Origin: an uncultured Eubacteriales bacterium
GTDB taxonomy: Bacteria > Bacillota > Clostridia > Christensenellales > Aristaeellaceae
Direction of reading: 5' to 3'
DNA: 37,535 bases
Assembly (NCBI GenBank): GCA_902781945.1
Contig: CACZLE010000018.1
Location: 1 to 37,535, forward strand
In this document: positions 1-6,922 of the stretch, piece after piece
Numbering within the stretch: the first letter of the stretch is position 1
Layout of the letters: each line of letters begins with the position of its first letter
Notes under the pieces: model-generated
The model's input: only the letters and a program-made list of their open reading frames with translations
The model's database searches: none
Told to the model about the DNA's origin: nothing
Made by a program: the position numbers and the translations under genes

Positions 1-40
1 GGCGGGAGTAAAGGGCTGTAATTTTACTATAATCAGTCAT
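1..40 (-). CDS. Large serine recombinase, N-terminal end only (runs off the left edge)
   Basis: Reading leftward from the ATG at 40, the 13 visible residues are MTDYSKITALYSR. This is the characteristic opening of resolvase-type large serine recombinases of the TnpX/TndX (Tn4451/Tn5397) kind; the Y-S-R part belongs to the resolvase domain that goes on to the catalytic serine outside the window. An AGGAGG at 49-54 sits 8 nt before this ATG, which favours it over the in-frame ATG at 46. Such enzymes excise and integrate mobile elements and are usually coded next to an element end. Only 13 residues are visible, so the call rests on the start motif and its context beside conjugation genes. Confidence 0.68.
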   Translation of the reverse strand, partial: MTDYSKITALYSR

Positions 41-87
41 GTGCATAACCTCCTGTGCGTCCATATAGGCTTCCTTTACACTTAAAA

Positions 88-402
88 TTATGCACTCCAA
101 CGCGCACTGCCGTACTCCATATTCTTCCGAAATTTCTTTGCGTTTTTCCCTTTGACATATACGACCAGCCGGATAATACCAGCTATCACGACGCCCACGA
201 GCAGATCAACCAGGTGAAAGCTGGGCAGAAGCGAGGAGAAGGCTTCTCCGAGACCTTTTGTGAGGAAGCCGAGAAGCTTTGCGGATACGTTCGCACCTTC
301 CGCCAGCCGCCATGCCTGTCCGAGCTTTGTCGCTATGAGGGCGATGAACGCATACGGGAAATTGGGCAGCACGATCTTCTTTATAGTCAGCGGCTTCTTC
401 AT
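88..402 (-). pseudogene. VirD4/TraG-type coupling protein, 5' fragment
   Basis: This 104-residue ORF has the start of a Firmicutes VirD4-type coupling ATPase: two membrane segments (about residues 12-28 and 63-82) and then the conserved EYGSARW motif that precedes the ATPase domain. Right after that motif two foreign residues (S, A) and a stop follow; a full protein has about 600 residues with Walker motifs. The start overlaps the stop of the pcfB-like gene by 4 nt (ATGA), as in intact conjugative elements. Known role of the family: docking the relaxosome to the type IV secretion channel. Inference: the gene was split by insertion of the element whose serine recombinase starts at 40, so this copy is probably not functional. 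Confidence 0.75.
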
Positions 403-881
403 ATCTCCAGCCCCTTGTCCTTGTTGCGCACCTTCGCAATATCCTTGGCGATCTCCGGGGCACGGAGCGCTCTGAGCATCTTGATAACGGACGGCTTATC
501 CTTGTTCTTTGCCTTTCTGCCGCTGTATTCGGTAAATGCCGCGGTAAGCGCATCCGCATCCCGCGCCTTGAAAAAGACGAGGTACTTGGGAATCTCGCCG
601 GACTTGTCCTTCTTGATAGCGTAGTCCACACCGTACTTTCGCGCCACACGGTCAAAGCCCTTGATATTACTTTCCGTGACTTCGATGTTGGACACGCCCT
701 GATTCTGTCCGACGAGCTGCTTTACCGTCTGTCTGCCGCTGGGCTTCACCTCCGCCTTGCTTTGCTTCTGTGCCTTGCGGCTGGCAAGATATTTGCTGAT
801 TGCCGCTTTCAGCTCTCTGCCGGTCAGCTTGGCGGCGGAGACCATCAGGGTAACGGCTCTGTGTTCAACTTCCTCCTGCAT
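399..881 (-). CDS. PcfB family protein (DUF3801) of a conjugative element
   Basis: The 160-residue protein matches the PcfB/DUF3801 family, a small basic accessory protein coded directly before the VirD4-type coupling gene in Tn1549-like and pCF10-like elements. PcfB of pCF10 is known to work with the relaxase and coupling protein in conjugative transfer. The first 50 residues are lysine-rich and helical, and the C-terminal half carries the conserved stretch around residues 75-110 (GVDYA, KYLVFFKARDAD). The start is an ATG with AAGGAGG 7-8 nt upstream. It is in one run with neighbours on both sides; since the downstream coupling gene is broken, it may persist without function. Confidence 0.78.
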   Translation of the reverse strand: MQEEVEHRAVTLMVSAAKLTGRELKAAISKYLASRKAQKQSKAEVKPSGRQTVKQLVGQNQGVSNIEVTESNIKGFDRVARKYGVDYAIKKDKSGEIPKYLVFFKARDADALTAAFTEYSGRKAKNKDKPSVIKMLRALRAPEIAKDIAKVRNKDKGLEI

Positions 882-920
882 GAGACATCCCTCCTTTCAT
901 GCGTAATAACAGAAGTACCG

Positions 921-1535
921 TCATCGCTCCGGAGCCGGAACCGACTTGCCTTTGGGGGAGGCTTTTGCGGGCTCGGTTGGAATAGCCATGATTCTGCTGC
1001 CCATCTTCAAAAAGGCTTCCGGCTGACGGAACTTGTCCTCATATTTCTTTTGCAGCTCCTTGGGGAGCGAAGCAAAGTCTTCCTCTCCCAGACCGCAGAT
1101 GAAGAACTTTCCGGCGACAATATCATAGATTTCACCTTTTTCATCCCGCAGGGCGCGGTTCAGGGGCTTGCCCTCCAGCTTGGCTTCTTCTCCGCAGATC
1201 AAAGCCACAGCGTCGTCATACGGATAAACCGCCTGAATATCTCCGTCCACGGCTTTCTGTAAAGATGCGAGATCAACGCCGATCCGCTCCATGCGCGGAT
1301 ACTGTCCCGGCTCTACCATGAGCACTTCGATGGTGCTATCCGGCTCTCTTTCAGCGGAGATTTCCTTGCCGTCGTTGCTCTCAAACTTCACATCCACGAA
1401 ATTGTCCGCATCCAGCACATGATCTCCGGCGCGCCACTGGTCGTTTACCATCTGCTCGGCTTCCTCCTTGGAGGAGGCTTCCACAGATACGGTGAGCCTC
1501 AGCGTTTCGGTGATCGTTACATCAAACTCCTTCAT
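921..1535 (-). CDS. DpnD/PcfM-like protein with DUF3846 domain
   Basis: This is a 204-residue soluble protein of a kind common in clostridial conjugative elements. Residues 1-55 (MKEFDVTITET..., then an EEAEQMVNDQW stretch) resemble the DpnD/PcfM family. Residues from about 70 to 150 (IEVLMVEPGQYPRM, GDIQAVYPYDD, PLNRALRD) match DUF3846, a small domain of unknown biochemical role often found with ParB and DNA-processing proteins on mobile elements. The C-terminus is a basic, proline-rich tail. Its ATG overlaps the end of the upstream small gene by 14 nt, so the two are probably translated together. Function is unknown beyond the association with conjugative elements. Confidence 0.65.
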   Translation of the reverse strand: MKEFDVTITETLRLTVSVEASSKEEAEQMVNDQWRAGDHVLDADNFVDVKFESNDGKEISAEREPDSTIEVLMVEPGQYPRMERIGVDLASLQKAVDGDIQAVYPYDDAVALICGEEAKLEGKPLNRALRDEKGEIYDIVAGKFFICGLGEEDFASLPKELQKKYEDKFRQPEAFLKMGSRIMAIPTEPAKASPKGKSVPAPER

Positions 1536-1764
1536 GCTCAGTACCTCTCTCGTCTGCCGCTTCCTGCAAAAACGGAAGGATGAGTTCCGCGACCGCCCTC
1601 AGCACGGCTTCGGCTTCTTCCGGGGGGAGCTCGGTGATTTCACCTTCATCCTCGTCCGGCATTTCATACGCTCCGTCGAAGTCGCTTTCATAGAAATCGC
1701 CGCAGTCTTCGCAGCAGCCGCAGTGGATATGGATGTCGCCGTTGATAGTGATATTTACGTTCAT
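1522..1764 (-). CDS. Small acidic hypothetical protein of the conjugative element
   Basis: An 80-residue protein starting MNVNITINGD, with a cysteine cluster at about residues 16-21 (CGCCEDC), then a very acidic middle (DEDEGE) and a helical tail. The CxCCxxC cluster could bind a metal, but no named family was recognised. I chose the ATG at 1764; a longer reading frame upstream would run into the ParB gene in another frame. It sits 17 nt after ParB and overlaps the start of the DUF3846 gene, so it belongs to the same transcription unit. Confidence 0.5.
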   Translation of the reverse strand: MNVNITINGDIHIHCGCCEDCGDFYESDFDGAYEMPDEDEGEITELPPEEAEAVLRAVAELILPFLQEAADERGTEHEGV

Positions 1765-1781
1765 GGGATAACTTGCCTTTC

Positions 1782-2654
1782 TCAGCGCTCGTTCTGGCGC
1801 TGCCGTTTTTTCTGCCACTGTTCCAGCAGCTTGATGATGGTCTGCTGCATTTGCAGGGGCGTGTAGTTTCGGGGGAAGTATTTGCGAAGCACATCGTTGT
1901 CCAGTGTAATGCGCGTCATGTCGTCCTTCTTGTCCTCGGACATGATGGCGAACATGGCTTCCTGTGTGCATTTACCCTCACGGCTGAGCTTTTTTAACCG
2001 CTGTGCCTGGGAGAGAGAGGGGGTATTCTGCGAATAGTCCATCGCGTCAAGAAACTGCCTCTGCTCGTCATGGGTGAGATATGACAGCTCCACGGCGGGG
2101 CTGAACGCGATCTCCTTGTTTTCCACCTTTTCCTGCACTTCGGGCAAAAGCTCGGTGAGGCGGATATAGCGGCGCACTTGGTCTCTGCTTGTCCCTGCTT
2201 CTTCTGCGACTTTTTCGACAGATAACTTTTGTGCAATTCGCGTAGAAGTTGATTTACCCTCTAAATCCACGCGTTTCCCCTGATGTTTCAGCGCTTCCAG
2301 CTTCATTTTGTAAGCCTGCGCCCGTTCCATGGGGCTTATCGTTTCCCGTTGCAGGTTGCTGTCCACCATAAGGATCACCGCCTCGTCGTCGGTAAGGTTG
2401 CGGACGATTGCCGGGATGGTTTTCAGCCCTGCAAGGTCTGCGGCGTGAAGCCGCCTGTGTCCGGCTACCATTTCATATCCGCCCTCCGGGTCGGGGCGGA
2501 TGATGGCGGGGTTGAGAATCCCCACCTGCATGATGCTGTCTATCGTCTGCTGCATCAGCTCATCGTCCAGCACCTTGAATGGGTGGTTTCTGAATGGATG
2601 AATCTCCGACAGCGGTATCTGCTGTACCTGTTCCCGGGGTTCCTGTTTTGGCAC
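1782..2654 (-). CDS. ParB/RepB/Spo0J family partition protein
   Basis: A 290-residue ParB-like DNA-binding protein. The N-terminal ParB/Srx domain is clear: IPLSEIHPFRNHPF, then MVAGHRRLHAADLAG (the GHRR box), then SNLQRETISPMERA. A helix-turn-helix follows (KVAEEAGTSRDQVRRYIRLTEL). The start is placed at GTG 2654, because AAGGAGG lies 8 nt upstream of it; the GTG three codons further upstream overlaps the ribosome site itself. ParB proteins load on parS-like sites and act in segregation or as element regulators. No ParA partner is present in the window. It lies between the damaged replication-initiator gene and the transfer genes, which is the usual order in Tn1549-type elements. Confidence 0.85.
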   Translation of the reverse strand: MPKQEPREQVQQIPLSEIHPFRNHPFKVLDDELMQQTIDSIMQVGILNPAIIRPDPEGGYEMVAGHRRLHAADLAGLKTIPAIVRNLTDDEAVILMVDSNLQRETISPMERAQAYKMKLEALKHQGKRVDLEGKSTSTRIAQKLSVEKVAEEAGTSRDQVRRYIRLTELLPEVQEKVENKEIAFSPAVELSYLTHDEQRQFLDAMDYSQNTPSLSQAQRLKKLSREGKCTQEAMFAIMSEDKKDDMTRITLDNDVLRKYFPRNYTPLQMQQTIIKLLEQWQKKRQRQNER

Positions 2655-2676
2655 TGTTTTCACCTCCTTGAAATGA

Positions 2677-2703
2677 CAAAAGCCGCAGGCATTGCCTACG
2701 GCT
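2677..2703 (-). terminator. Possible intrinsic terminator between the rep-like gene and parB
   Basis: Arms at 2681-2690 and 2694-2703 pair over 10 bp (one G-U on the minus strand) with a 3-nt loop, followed on the minus strand by only four to five T. The hairpin touches the stop codon of the rep-like gene. The short T-tract makes it a weak or partial terminator. Confidence 0.45.
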
Positions 2704-3564
2704 CAGATGAATCCCTCCGACATATCGTGACTGACGAGACTTCGGTAGTAGTTCCCGATGGTCAGAGGGGCGTTGTACAGGGTTGCTAAGAGATACTGAC
2801 GCATATTGCGGATGCGGGTGGTGTTATCTTTCAGCCCGTCCATGACAAAGCGGATATGCTCGCTGTCCAGCTTCAGAAACTGGCTCTTTACGACCTCTGC
2901 GGGCTTGTCATCCCCGGAGATACGGACGGTGCTCCTGGTTGTGCAGACCGTATCCACCATGAGCTCCAGTATTTCCGTGAGAACATCCCGGTCATACGGA
3001 TAGTCCTGCAAGAGAATCTCATATGAGATATTCCCCGAAAGGATTTCTCTGTATCGTTCTCTCTGATTTGCATCGTTTCTTTTCGTTTCCCGGACGTGTC
3101 TCTCTCTGAACGAAGTGAAGGGAAAGGAATCAGTATCACTAAATTCAGTATTATTATTCTCAGTATTATTAGATCGTGATTTTAACGGTTCTTGATCCGT
3201 GATTTTCACTTCTCCAGAATCGTGATTTTCACGATTCAAGAAACGTGATTCCGATGGGTTAACGAAGTTCTTCACATAGATGAGATTGGGCTTGCCGAGG
3301 CCCTGCCGTTTTCGCTCGATAAGACCGCACTTGCTTTCCAGCTCATACAGGAGCTTTCCGGCTTTCTGATCGGCACAGCCCATAGCCTCCATGATGTCCT
3401 CAATGGTAAAGATGATGTACACCCGGTTTTCTTTATCCTGCCAGCCGTTCTTTGCCGAAAGGCTCATGCGGTCAAGCAGAAGACCGTTCCTCCGTGAACA
3501 GCACCTTGGGGATGCGATAGAAAGAGAACTGTTCAGACTCCGCGCCATAGAAGTAATCATACAT
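2703..3564 (-). pseudogene. RepA_N/DUF6017-type replication initiator, frameshifted by an internal deletion
   Basis: The true start is the ATG at 3564, giving MYDYFYGAESEQFSFYRIPK and then LFTEER, the normal opening of RepA_N-type initiators of clostridial elements. At about 3484-3488 the frame is lost: this frame stops after three more codons, while GLLLDRMSLSAKNGW resumes in a different frame and continues to 2703 through the winged-helix region (FTIEDIMEAMGC) to a DUF6017-like C-terminus (about 285 codons in total). Relatives have about 12 further residues (of the type FxxLSTEAKLLY) between LFTEER and GLLLDR, so an out-of-frame deletion of roughly 35-38 nt is the simplest reading. The start overlaps the end of the upstream Cys-rich gene. 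The family starts element replication; this copy is probably dead unless translation restarts inside. Confidence 0.75.
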
Positions 3565-3844
3565 CGGGACCGTCACGCTCCTTCAACAGTCCAACGGCGC
3601 GCATGACCTCCTTTGTACACCACTCGATACAGGGAGAATCGCGCCCGTAGGGACAATTCCTGCACTCCGAAACAGGTGCGGTATTTTCTTTATCTTCATC
3701 GTCGCGGAACTGAAATGCGTCCCTTTGATCTATTGGACAGCAACAGCCGTCTGGATAGACGCAGCCTCTTTTCCTGCCTTTCCAGTACAGGCAGAACCGG
3801 CAGTCATATACGTTGTAGCTCCACGACTTGCCATACGCTCTCAC
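3557..3844 (-). CDS. Cysteine-rich small protein of the conjugative element
   Basis: A 95-residue protein, first gene of the element run. It has cysteines in pairs (CRFCLYW, GCVY, GCCCP, CRNCPYG, CIEWC), suggesting zinc or iron-sulfur binding. I chose GTG 3844 because AAAGAGG lies 7 nt upstream; the ATG at 3901 lies inside the terminator-like hairpin. Its end overlaps the start of the rep-like gene by 8 nt. Small Cys-rich proteins precede repA in several Tn1549-like elements, but their function is unknown. Confidence 0.55.
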   Translation of the reverse strand: MRAYGKSWSYNVYDCRFCLYWKGRKRGCVYPDGCCCPIDQRDAFQFRDDEDKENTAPVSECRNCPYGRDSPCIEWCTKEVMRAVGLLKERDGPDV

Positions 3845-3874
3845 GCTTACACCTCTTTCCGCCCGCGTCGGGGC

Positions 3875-3929
3875 AAAAAAATAGCGCGTCTGCCAACCCA
3901 TGCGTCACTTTGGGTAACAGACGCGCTAT
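3875..3929 (-). terminator. Strong terminator-like hairpin in the leader of the element operon
   Basis: ATAGCGCGTCTG (3881-3892) is a perfect 12-bp complement of 3918-3929, with further pairing inside the loop (ACCCA/TGGGT). On the minus strand the hairpin is followed directly by seven T (3875-3881). It lies about 30 nt before the GTG of the first element gene, so it either ends incoming transcription or acts as an attenuator of the element's genes. Confidence 0.8.
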
Positions 3930-4193
3930 GTACGATAAACCATATTCGGATGTGCCAGTTTAGGACAAATTCAGACAGCTCCGTCAAATAATTTCGGGGA
4001 AAGAAAACACGGAAAGCGAGCACCAATCACAGCTCCATTTTACATGCTCAAAAGGGCTCGATTTTCCCCCATTTTTTAACTCAAAACCACCTCAAAAATG
4101 AGTTTTCCCCCATTTTTAACTCAAAAAAACAGGATCAGAACTGGATAAATCATGACAAAAAACGCCAAACCAAATCAAAGGAATTTGTATAGC
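3930..4193. other. Non-coding junction between mobile element and rpsI
   Basis: No convincing gene is seen in these 264 bases. The stretch is AT-rich, contrasts with the GC-rich flanks, and contains the repeat pair at 4062-4126. The border between the element and the resident chromosome should lie here, between the element leader and the rpsI terminator, but the exact point cannot be fixed without the other element end or an empty-site relative. Confidence 0.5.
4062..4126. repeat. Pair of 24/25-bp direct repeats beside the element operon
   Basis: 4062-4086 and 4103-4126 are the same sequence (TTTTCCCCCATTTTTAACTC plus AAAA) except for one extra T in the first copy's T run. They are separated by 16 nt that include the dyad CTCAAAAATGAG (4091-4102). 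Their place upstream of rep- and par-type genes is what iterons or a ParB or regulator binding site would show; an attachment-site role is another possibility. Confidence 0.75.
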
Positions 4194-4227
4194 AAAACCC
4201 CGGAAAACCTTGATTTTCCGGGGTTTT
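4194..4227. terminator. Bidirectional intrinsic terminator after rplM-rpsI
   Basis: Arms AAAACCCCGGAAAA (4194-4207) and 4214-4227 are perfectly complementary over 14 bp with a 6-nt loop. T-rich stretches border the stem on both strands. It lies 32 nt after the rpsI stop and would end that operon on the minus strand; it may also shield it from the mobile element. Confidence 0.9.
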
Positions 4228-4258
4228 TGAAGCATTTTGATACGGTTTGTACAGCAAT

Positions 4259-4645
4259 TTATCTCTTGCTGAACTGAGGAGCACGACGTGCGGCTTTGAG
4301 ACCGTACTTCTTGCGCTCCTTCATGCGAGGATCGCGGGTGAGGAAACCAGCCTTCTTCAGGTCGCCCCGATATTCGGGATTGGCCTTGCACAGGGCGCGG
4401 CTGATGCCATGACGGATGGCGCCGGCCTGGCCGGTGAAACCGCCGCCATTGACGTTGACCATCACATCGAAGCCGGATACCTTGGTCAGGTTCAGGGGCT
4501 GACGAACGGTCATCTTGAGGGTTTCATAACCGAAATAGTTATCGATATCGCGGCCATTGATGACGATCTTGCCATCACCAGCCACCAGACGAACGCGGGC
4601 CACAGCGGACTTGCGGCGGCCAACAGCATTGAATTCATTAGCCAT
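4259..4645 (-). CDS. rpsI: 30S ribosomal protein S9
   Basis: S9 is a component of the 30S subunit whose C-terminal tail reaches the P-site tRNA. The 128-residue product has the usual length, the N-terminal [13 protein letters not shown] motif, the [19 protein letters not shown] region, and the typical basic end [15 protein letters not shown] precedes the ATG by about 10 nt. It follows rplM by 21 nt, the normal bacterial pair, and is followed by a strong terminator. The 3' end of rpsI is a known integration target for conjugative elements in streptococci, which is of interest because a conjugative-element remnant lies directly downstream here. Confidence 0.98.
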   Translation of the reverse strand: MANEFNAVGRRKSAVARVRLVAGDGKIVINGRDIDNYFGYETLKMTVRQPLNLTKVSGFDVMVNVNGGGFTGQAGAIRHGISRALCKANPEYRGDLKKAGFLTRDPRMKERKKYGLKAARRAPQFSKR

Positions 4646-4666
4646 GAATGTTAAACTCCTTCCGCC

Positions 4667-5101
4667 TTACTTGGTCAGTTCCAGGGTCTCGGGCTTCTGC
4701 GCGGCATGGGGATGATCGGGACCCGCATACACGAACAGCTTCTTGGCCATCTGACGGCCCAGGGGGCCCTTGGGCAGCATGCCCACGATGGCGTGCTGAA
4801 CGGCGAACTCGGGCTTTTCAGCCATCAGGTTGCGGTACTTGGTCTCCTTGAGGCCGCCAGCGTAACCGCTGTGATGATAATATACCTTCTGATCCAGCTT
4901 CTTGCCGGTCAGGATCGCCTTGTCGGCGTTAATGATGATCACATAATCACCAGTGTCCACATGGGGGGTGTAGATGGGCTTGGTTTTACCGCGAAGAATA
5001 TTCGCGACCTGGGTCGCAATGCGGCCAAGCACCATGCCGTCAGCATCAACGACATACCACTTGCGCTCAACGTTCTGCGCATTCGCCATAAAGGTATTCA
5101 A
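4667..5101 (-). CDS. rplM: 50S ribosomal protein L13
   Basis: L13 is an early-assembling protein of the 50S subunit. The 144-residue product has the expected [19 protein letters not shown] opening, the [15 protein letters not shown] core and the [12 protein letters not shown] box. Translation very probably starts at TTG 5101: AAGGAGG lies 8 nt upstream, whereas the first ATG (5089) is 20 nt away, and the resulting start MNTFMAN matches family starts of the type MKTYMA. Transcribed with rpsI from a consensus promoter behind a foldable leader. Confidence 0.98.
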   Translation of the reverse strand: MNTFMANAQNVERKWYVVDADGMVLGRIATQVANILRGKTKPIYTPHVDTGDYVIIINADKAILTGKKLDQKVYYHHSGYAGGLKETKYRNLMAEKPEFAVQHAIVGMLPKGPLGRQMAKKLFVYAGPDHPHAAQKPETLELTK

Positions 5102-5215
5102 GTGCGTATCCTCCTTGAAAAGATCACAATTGTTTGGGTTGGCAGCACATGATGGTCAGCATGCTTTGCCGGTGTTCAATAGTTCCCGGGGCTAGCGGAG
5201 TCTATTGATGCACCG
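5102..5215 (-). promoter_or_regulatory. Structured rplM leader, candidate L13 autoregulatory leader
   Basis: The roughly 110-nt leader folds into a composite helix: CGGTG (minus strand, from 5215) with CACCG (5170-5174 region), and inside it CAATAG with CTATTG (5202-5207 with 5177-5182), enclosing a 19-nt GC-rich loop. A second weaker hairpin (AGCATG...CATGTGCT) follows, then the ribosome site. Position and type fit the L13-leader class known in Firmicutes, where the protein controls its own mRNA; I have not been able to compare it with the family model. Confidence 0.55.
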
Positions 5216-5218
5216 AAT

Positions 5219-5247
5219 ATGATACTAAAAGCAGCAGGATTTGTCAA
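5219..5247 (-). promoter_or_regulatory. Promoter of rplM-rpsI
   Basis: On the minus strand TTGACA (5242-5247) and TATCAT (5219-5224) are spaced by exactly 17 nt, a near-consensus housekeeping promoter. It fires away from the rpsB promoter 43 nt to the right. Confidence 0.85.
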
Positions 5248-5289
5248 TATGTTTTTTAAACTTTTTGGGAATTTTTTGAAAGAAAGTGC

Positions 5290-5318
5290 TTGCAATGGCG
5301 AATGGCCTATGCTATAAT
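5290..5318 (+). promoter_or_regulatory. Promoter of rpsB-tsf
   Basis: TTGCAA (5290-5295) and TATAAT (5313-5318) are separated by 17 nt. Transcription should begin near 5325, leaving a leader of about 95 nt before rpsB. Confidence 0.87.
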
Positions 5319-5333
5319 AGCTCGGATAACGCA

Positions 5334-5395
5334 CGCGGGAGGATGTGCCGCTTGTGCCCAGATGGGTTGGCCGGCATAAAATTCAAACCCCCGCG
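5334..5395 (+). promoter_or_regulatory. Structured rpsB leader, candidate autoregulatory element
   Basis: Nested pairings can be drawn: CGCGGG (5334-5339) with CCCGCG (5390-5395), TGTGCCG (5344-5350) with CGGCATA (5372-5378), and CCCA (5357-5360) with TGGG (5363-5366). This arrangement directly before rpsB suggests a ribosomal-protein leader where S2 could repress its own synthesis. This is an inference from folding by eye; no known class is assigned. Confidence 0.45.
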
Positions 5396-5418
5396 GTGGA
5401 AAAACAAGGAGGAAAACC

Positions 5419-6150
5419 ATGGCTGTCATTTCTATGAAGCACCTTCTGGAAGCGGGCGTGCACTTCGGTCATCAGACCCGCCGCTGGAACCCCAAGATGG
5501 CTCAGTACATCTTCACTGAGCGCAACGGCATCTACATCATCGACCTGCAGAAGACCGTCAAGAAGATTGACGAAGCGTACATGTTCGTGCGCAACCTGGC
5601 GATGGAAGGCAAGACCATCCTGTTTGTCGGCACCAAGAAGCAGGCTCAGGAGAGCATCGAAAGCGAAGCCAAGCGCTGCAACATGTTCTATGTCAACAAC
5701 CGCTGGCTGGGCGGCATGCTGACCAACTACAAGACCATCAAGACCCGCATCGATCGTCTGAACCAGATCGACCGTATGGAGCAGAACGGTCAGTTCGACG
5801 TGCTGCCCAAGAAGGAAGTCATCAAGCTGCAGCATGAGCGCGAAAAGCTGCTGGCCAACCTGGGCGGCATCCGCGAGATGAAGGGTCTGCCCGGCGCGCT
5901 GTTCGTCGTGGACCCCCGCAAGGAGCACATCGCCGTGGCCGAAGCCCGCGCCCTGGGCATTCCGATCGTGGCCATCGTGGACACCAACTGCGATCCTGAT
6001 GAGATCGACTACGTGATCCCCGGCAACGACGACGCCATCCGCGCGGTCAAGCTGATCGCCGGCAAGCTGGCTGACGCCGTGCTGGAAGGCAAGCAGGGCT
6101 CTCAGGACGGCGAGGAAGCCGCTCCCGAAGAAGCCGCCGACGCTGAGTAA
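5419..6150 (+). CDS. rpsB: 30S ribosomal protein S2
   Basis: S2 joins the 30S subunit late and helps bind S1-like factors and mRNA. The 243-residue product shows the family signature at once: [20 protein letters not shown], then [24 protein letters not shown], and the [20 protein letters not shown] motif followed by [19 protein letters not shown]. The last 25 residues are an acidic, alanine-rich tail. AAGGAGG lies 6-7 nt before the ATG. It is followed after 36 nt by tsf, the standard bacterial order. Confidence 0.98.
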   Translation: MAVISMKHLLEAGVHFGHQTRRWNPKMAQYIFTERNGIYIIDLQKTVKKIDEAYMFVRNLAMEGKTILFVGTKKQAQESIESEAKRCNMFYVNNRWLGGMLTNYKTIKTRIDRLNQIDRMEQNGQFDVLPKKEVIKLQHEREKLLANLGGIREMKGLPGALFVVDPRKEHIAVAEARALGIPIVAIVDTNCDPDEIDYVIPGNDDAIRAVKLIAGKLADAVLEGKQGSQDGEEAAPEEAADAE

Positions 6151-6186
6151 TTTTTACCTATATTATTAACAGGAGGTATCCCCCTT

Positions 6187-6858
6187 ATGGCTGAAGTTAC
6201 TGCTGCAATGGTCAAGGAGCTGCGCGAGCGCACTCAGGCCGGTATGATGGATTGCAAAAAGGCCCTGGTAGAGAGCAACGGCAACATGGACGCCGCCGTT
6301 GAGTATCTGCGTGAAAAGGGACTGGCTGCCGCCAATAAGAAGAGCGGCCGCATCGCCGCGGAAGGCGCCGTGGATTCCTACATCCACATGGGCGGCAAAA
6401 TCGGCGTGCTGGTTGAGATCAACTGCGAGACCGACTTTGTTGGCAAGACCGACACCTTCAAGAACCTGTGCCATGACGTGGCCATGCACATCGCCGCCGC
6501 CGCTCCCGAATACGTGAGCAAGGACGAGATCCCCGCTGCCCGCATCGAGGAAGAGCGCCGCATCGCCCGCGAGCAGGTCATGAACGACGAAAAGAACAGC
6601 AAGAAGCCCGAAGCCATCATCGAAAAGATCGTGGAAGGCCGTATCGAGAAGTTCTGCAAGGAGATCTGCCTGCTGGATCAGCCCTTCGTCAAGAACCCCG
6701 ACATCACCATCCAGCAGCTGCTGCAGGAAGCCACCCTGGCCACCGGCGAAAAGACCACCATCCGTCGTTTCGTCCGTTATCAGCTGGGCGAAGGCATCGA
6801 AAAGAAGCAGAGCGACCTGGCCGCCGAAATCGCCGAAATGACCGGCAAGAAGGCGTAA
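6187..6858 (+). CDS. tsf: Elongation factor Ts
   Basis: EF-Ts is the nucleotide exchange factor that releases GDP from EF-Tu. The 223-residue product is of the shorter Gram-positive type (E. coli has about 280). It has the N-terminal UBA-like domain with [16 protein letters not shown], the [13 protein letters not shown] linker, the core motif [14 protein letters not shown], and a C-terminal part with [24 protein letters not shown] lies before the ATG. An intrinsic terminator follows 13 nt after the stop, so pyrH may depend on read-through or its own promoter. Confidence 0.98.
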   Translation: MAEVTAAMVKELRERTQAGMMDCKKALVESNGNMDAAVEYLREKGLAAANKKSGRIAAEGAVDSYIHMGGKIGVLVEINCETDFVGKTDTFKNLCHDVAMHIAAAAPEYVSKDEIPAARIEEERRIAREQVMNDEKNSKKPEAIIEKIVEGRIEKFCKEICLLDQPFVKNPDITIQQLLQEATLATGEKTTIRRFVRYQLGEGIEKKQSDLAAEIAEMTGKKA

Positions 6859-6871
6859 TTGAAACAAAGAA

Positions 6872-6899
6872 GGCGGACGCGCAAACGTCCGTCTTTTTT
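6872..6899 (+). terminator. Intrinsic terminator between tsf and pyrH
   Basis: GGCGGACG (6872-6879) pairs with CGTCCGTC (6886-6893, one G-U), loop CGCAAA, followed by six T (6894-6899). It ends the rpsB-tsf transcript or lowers pyrH expression. Confidence 0.85.
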
Positions 6900-6922
6900 C
6901 ATGCATGGAGGAGGATGAACAA

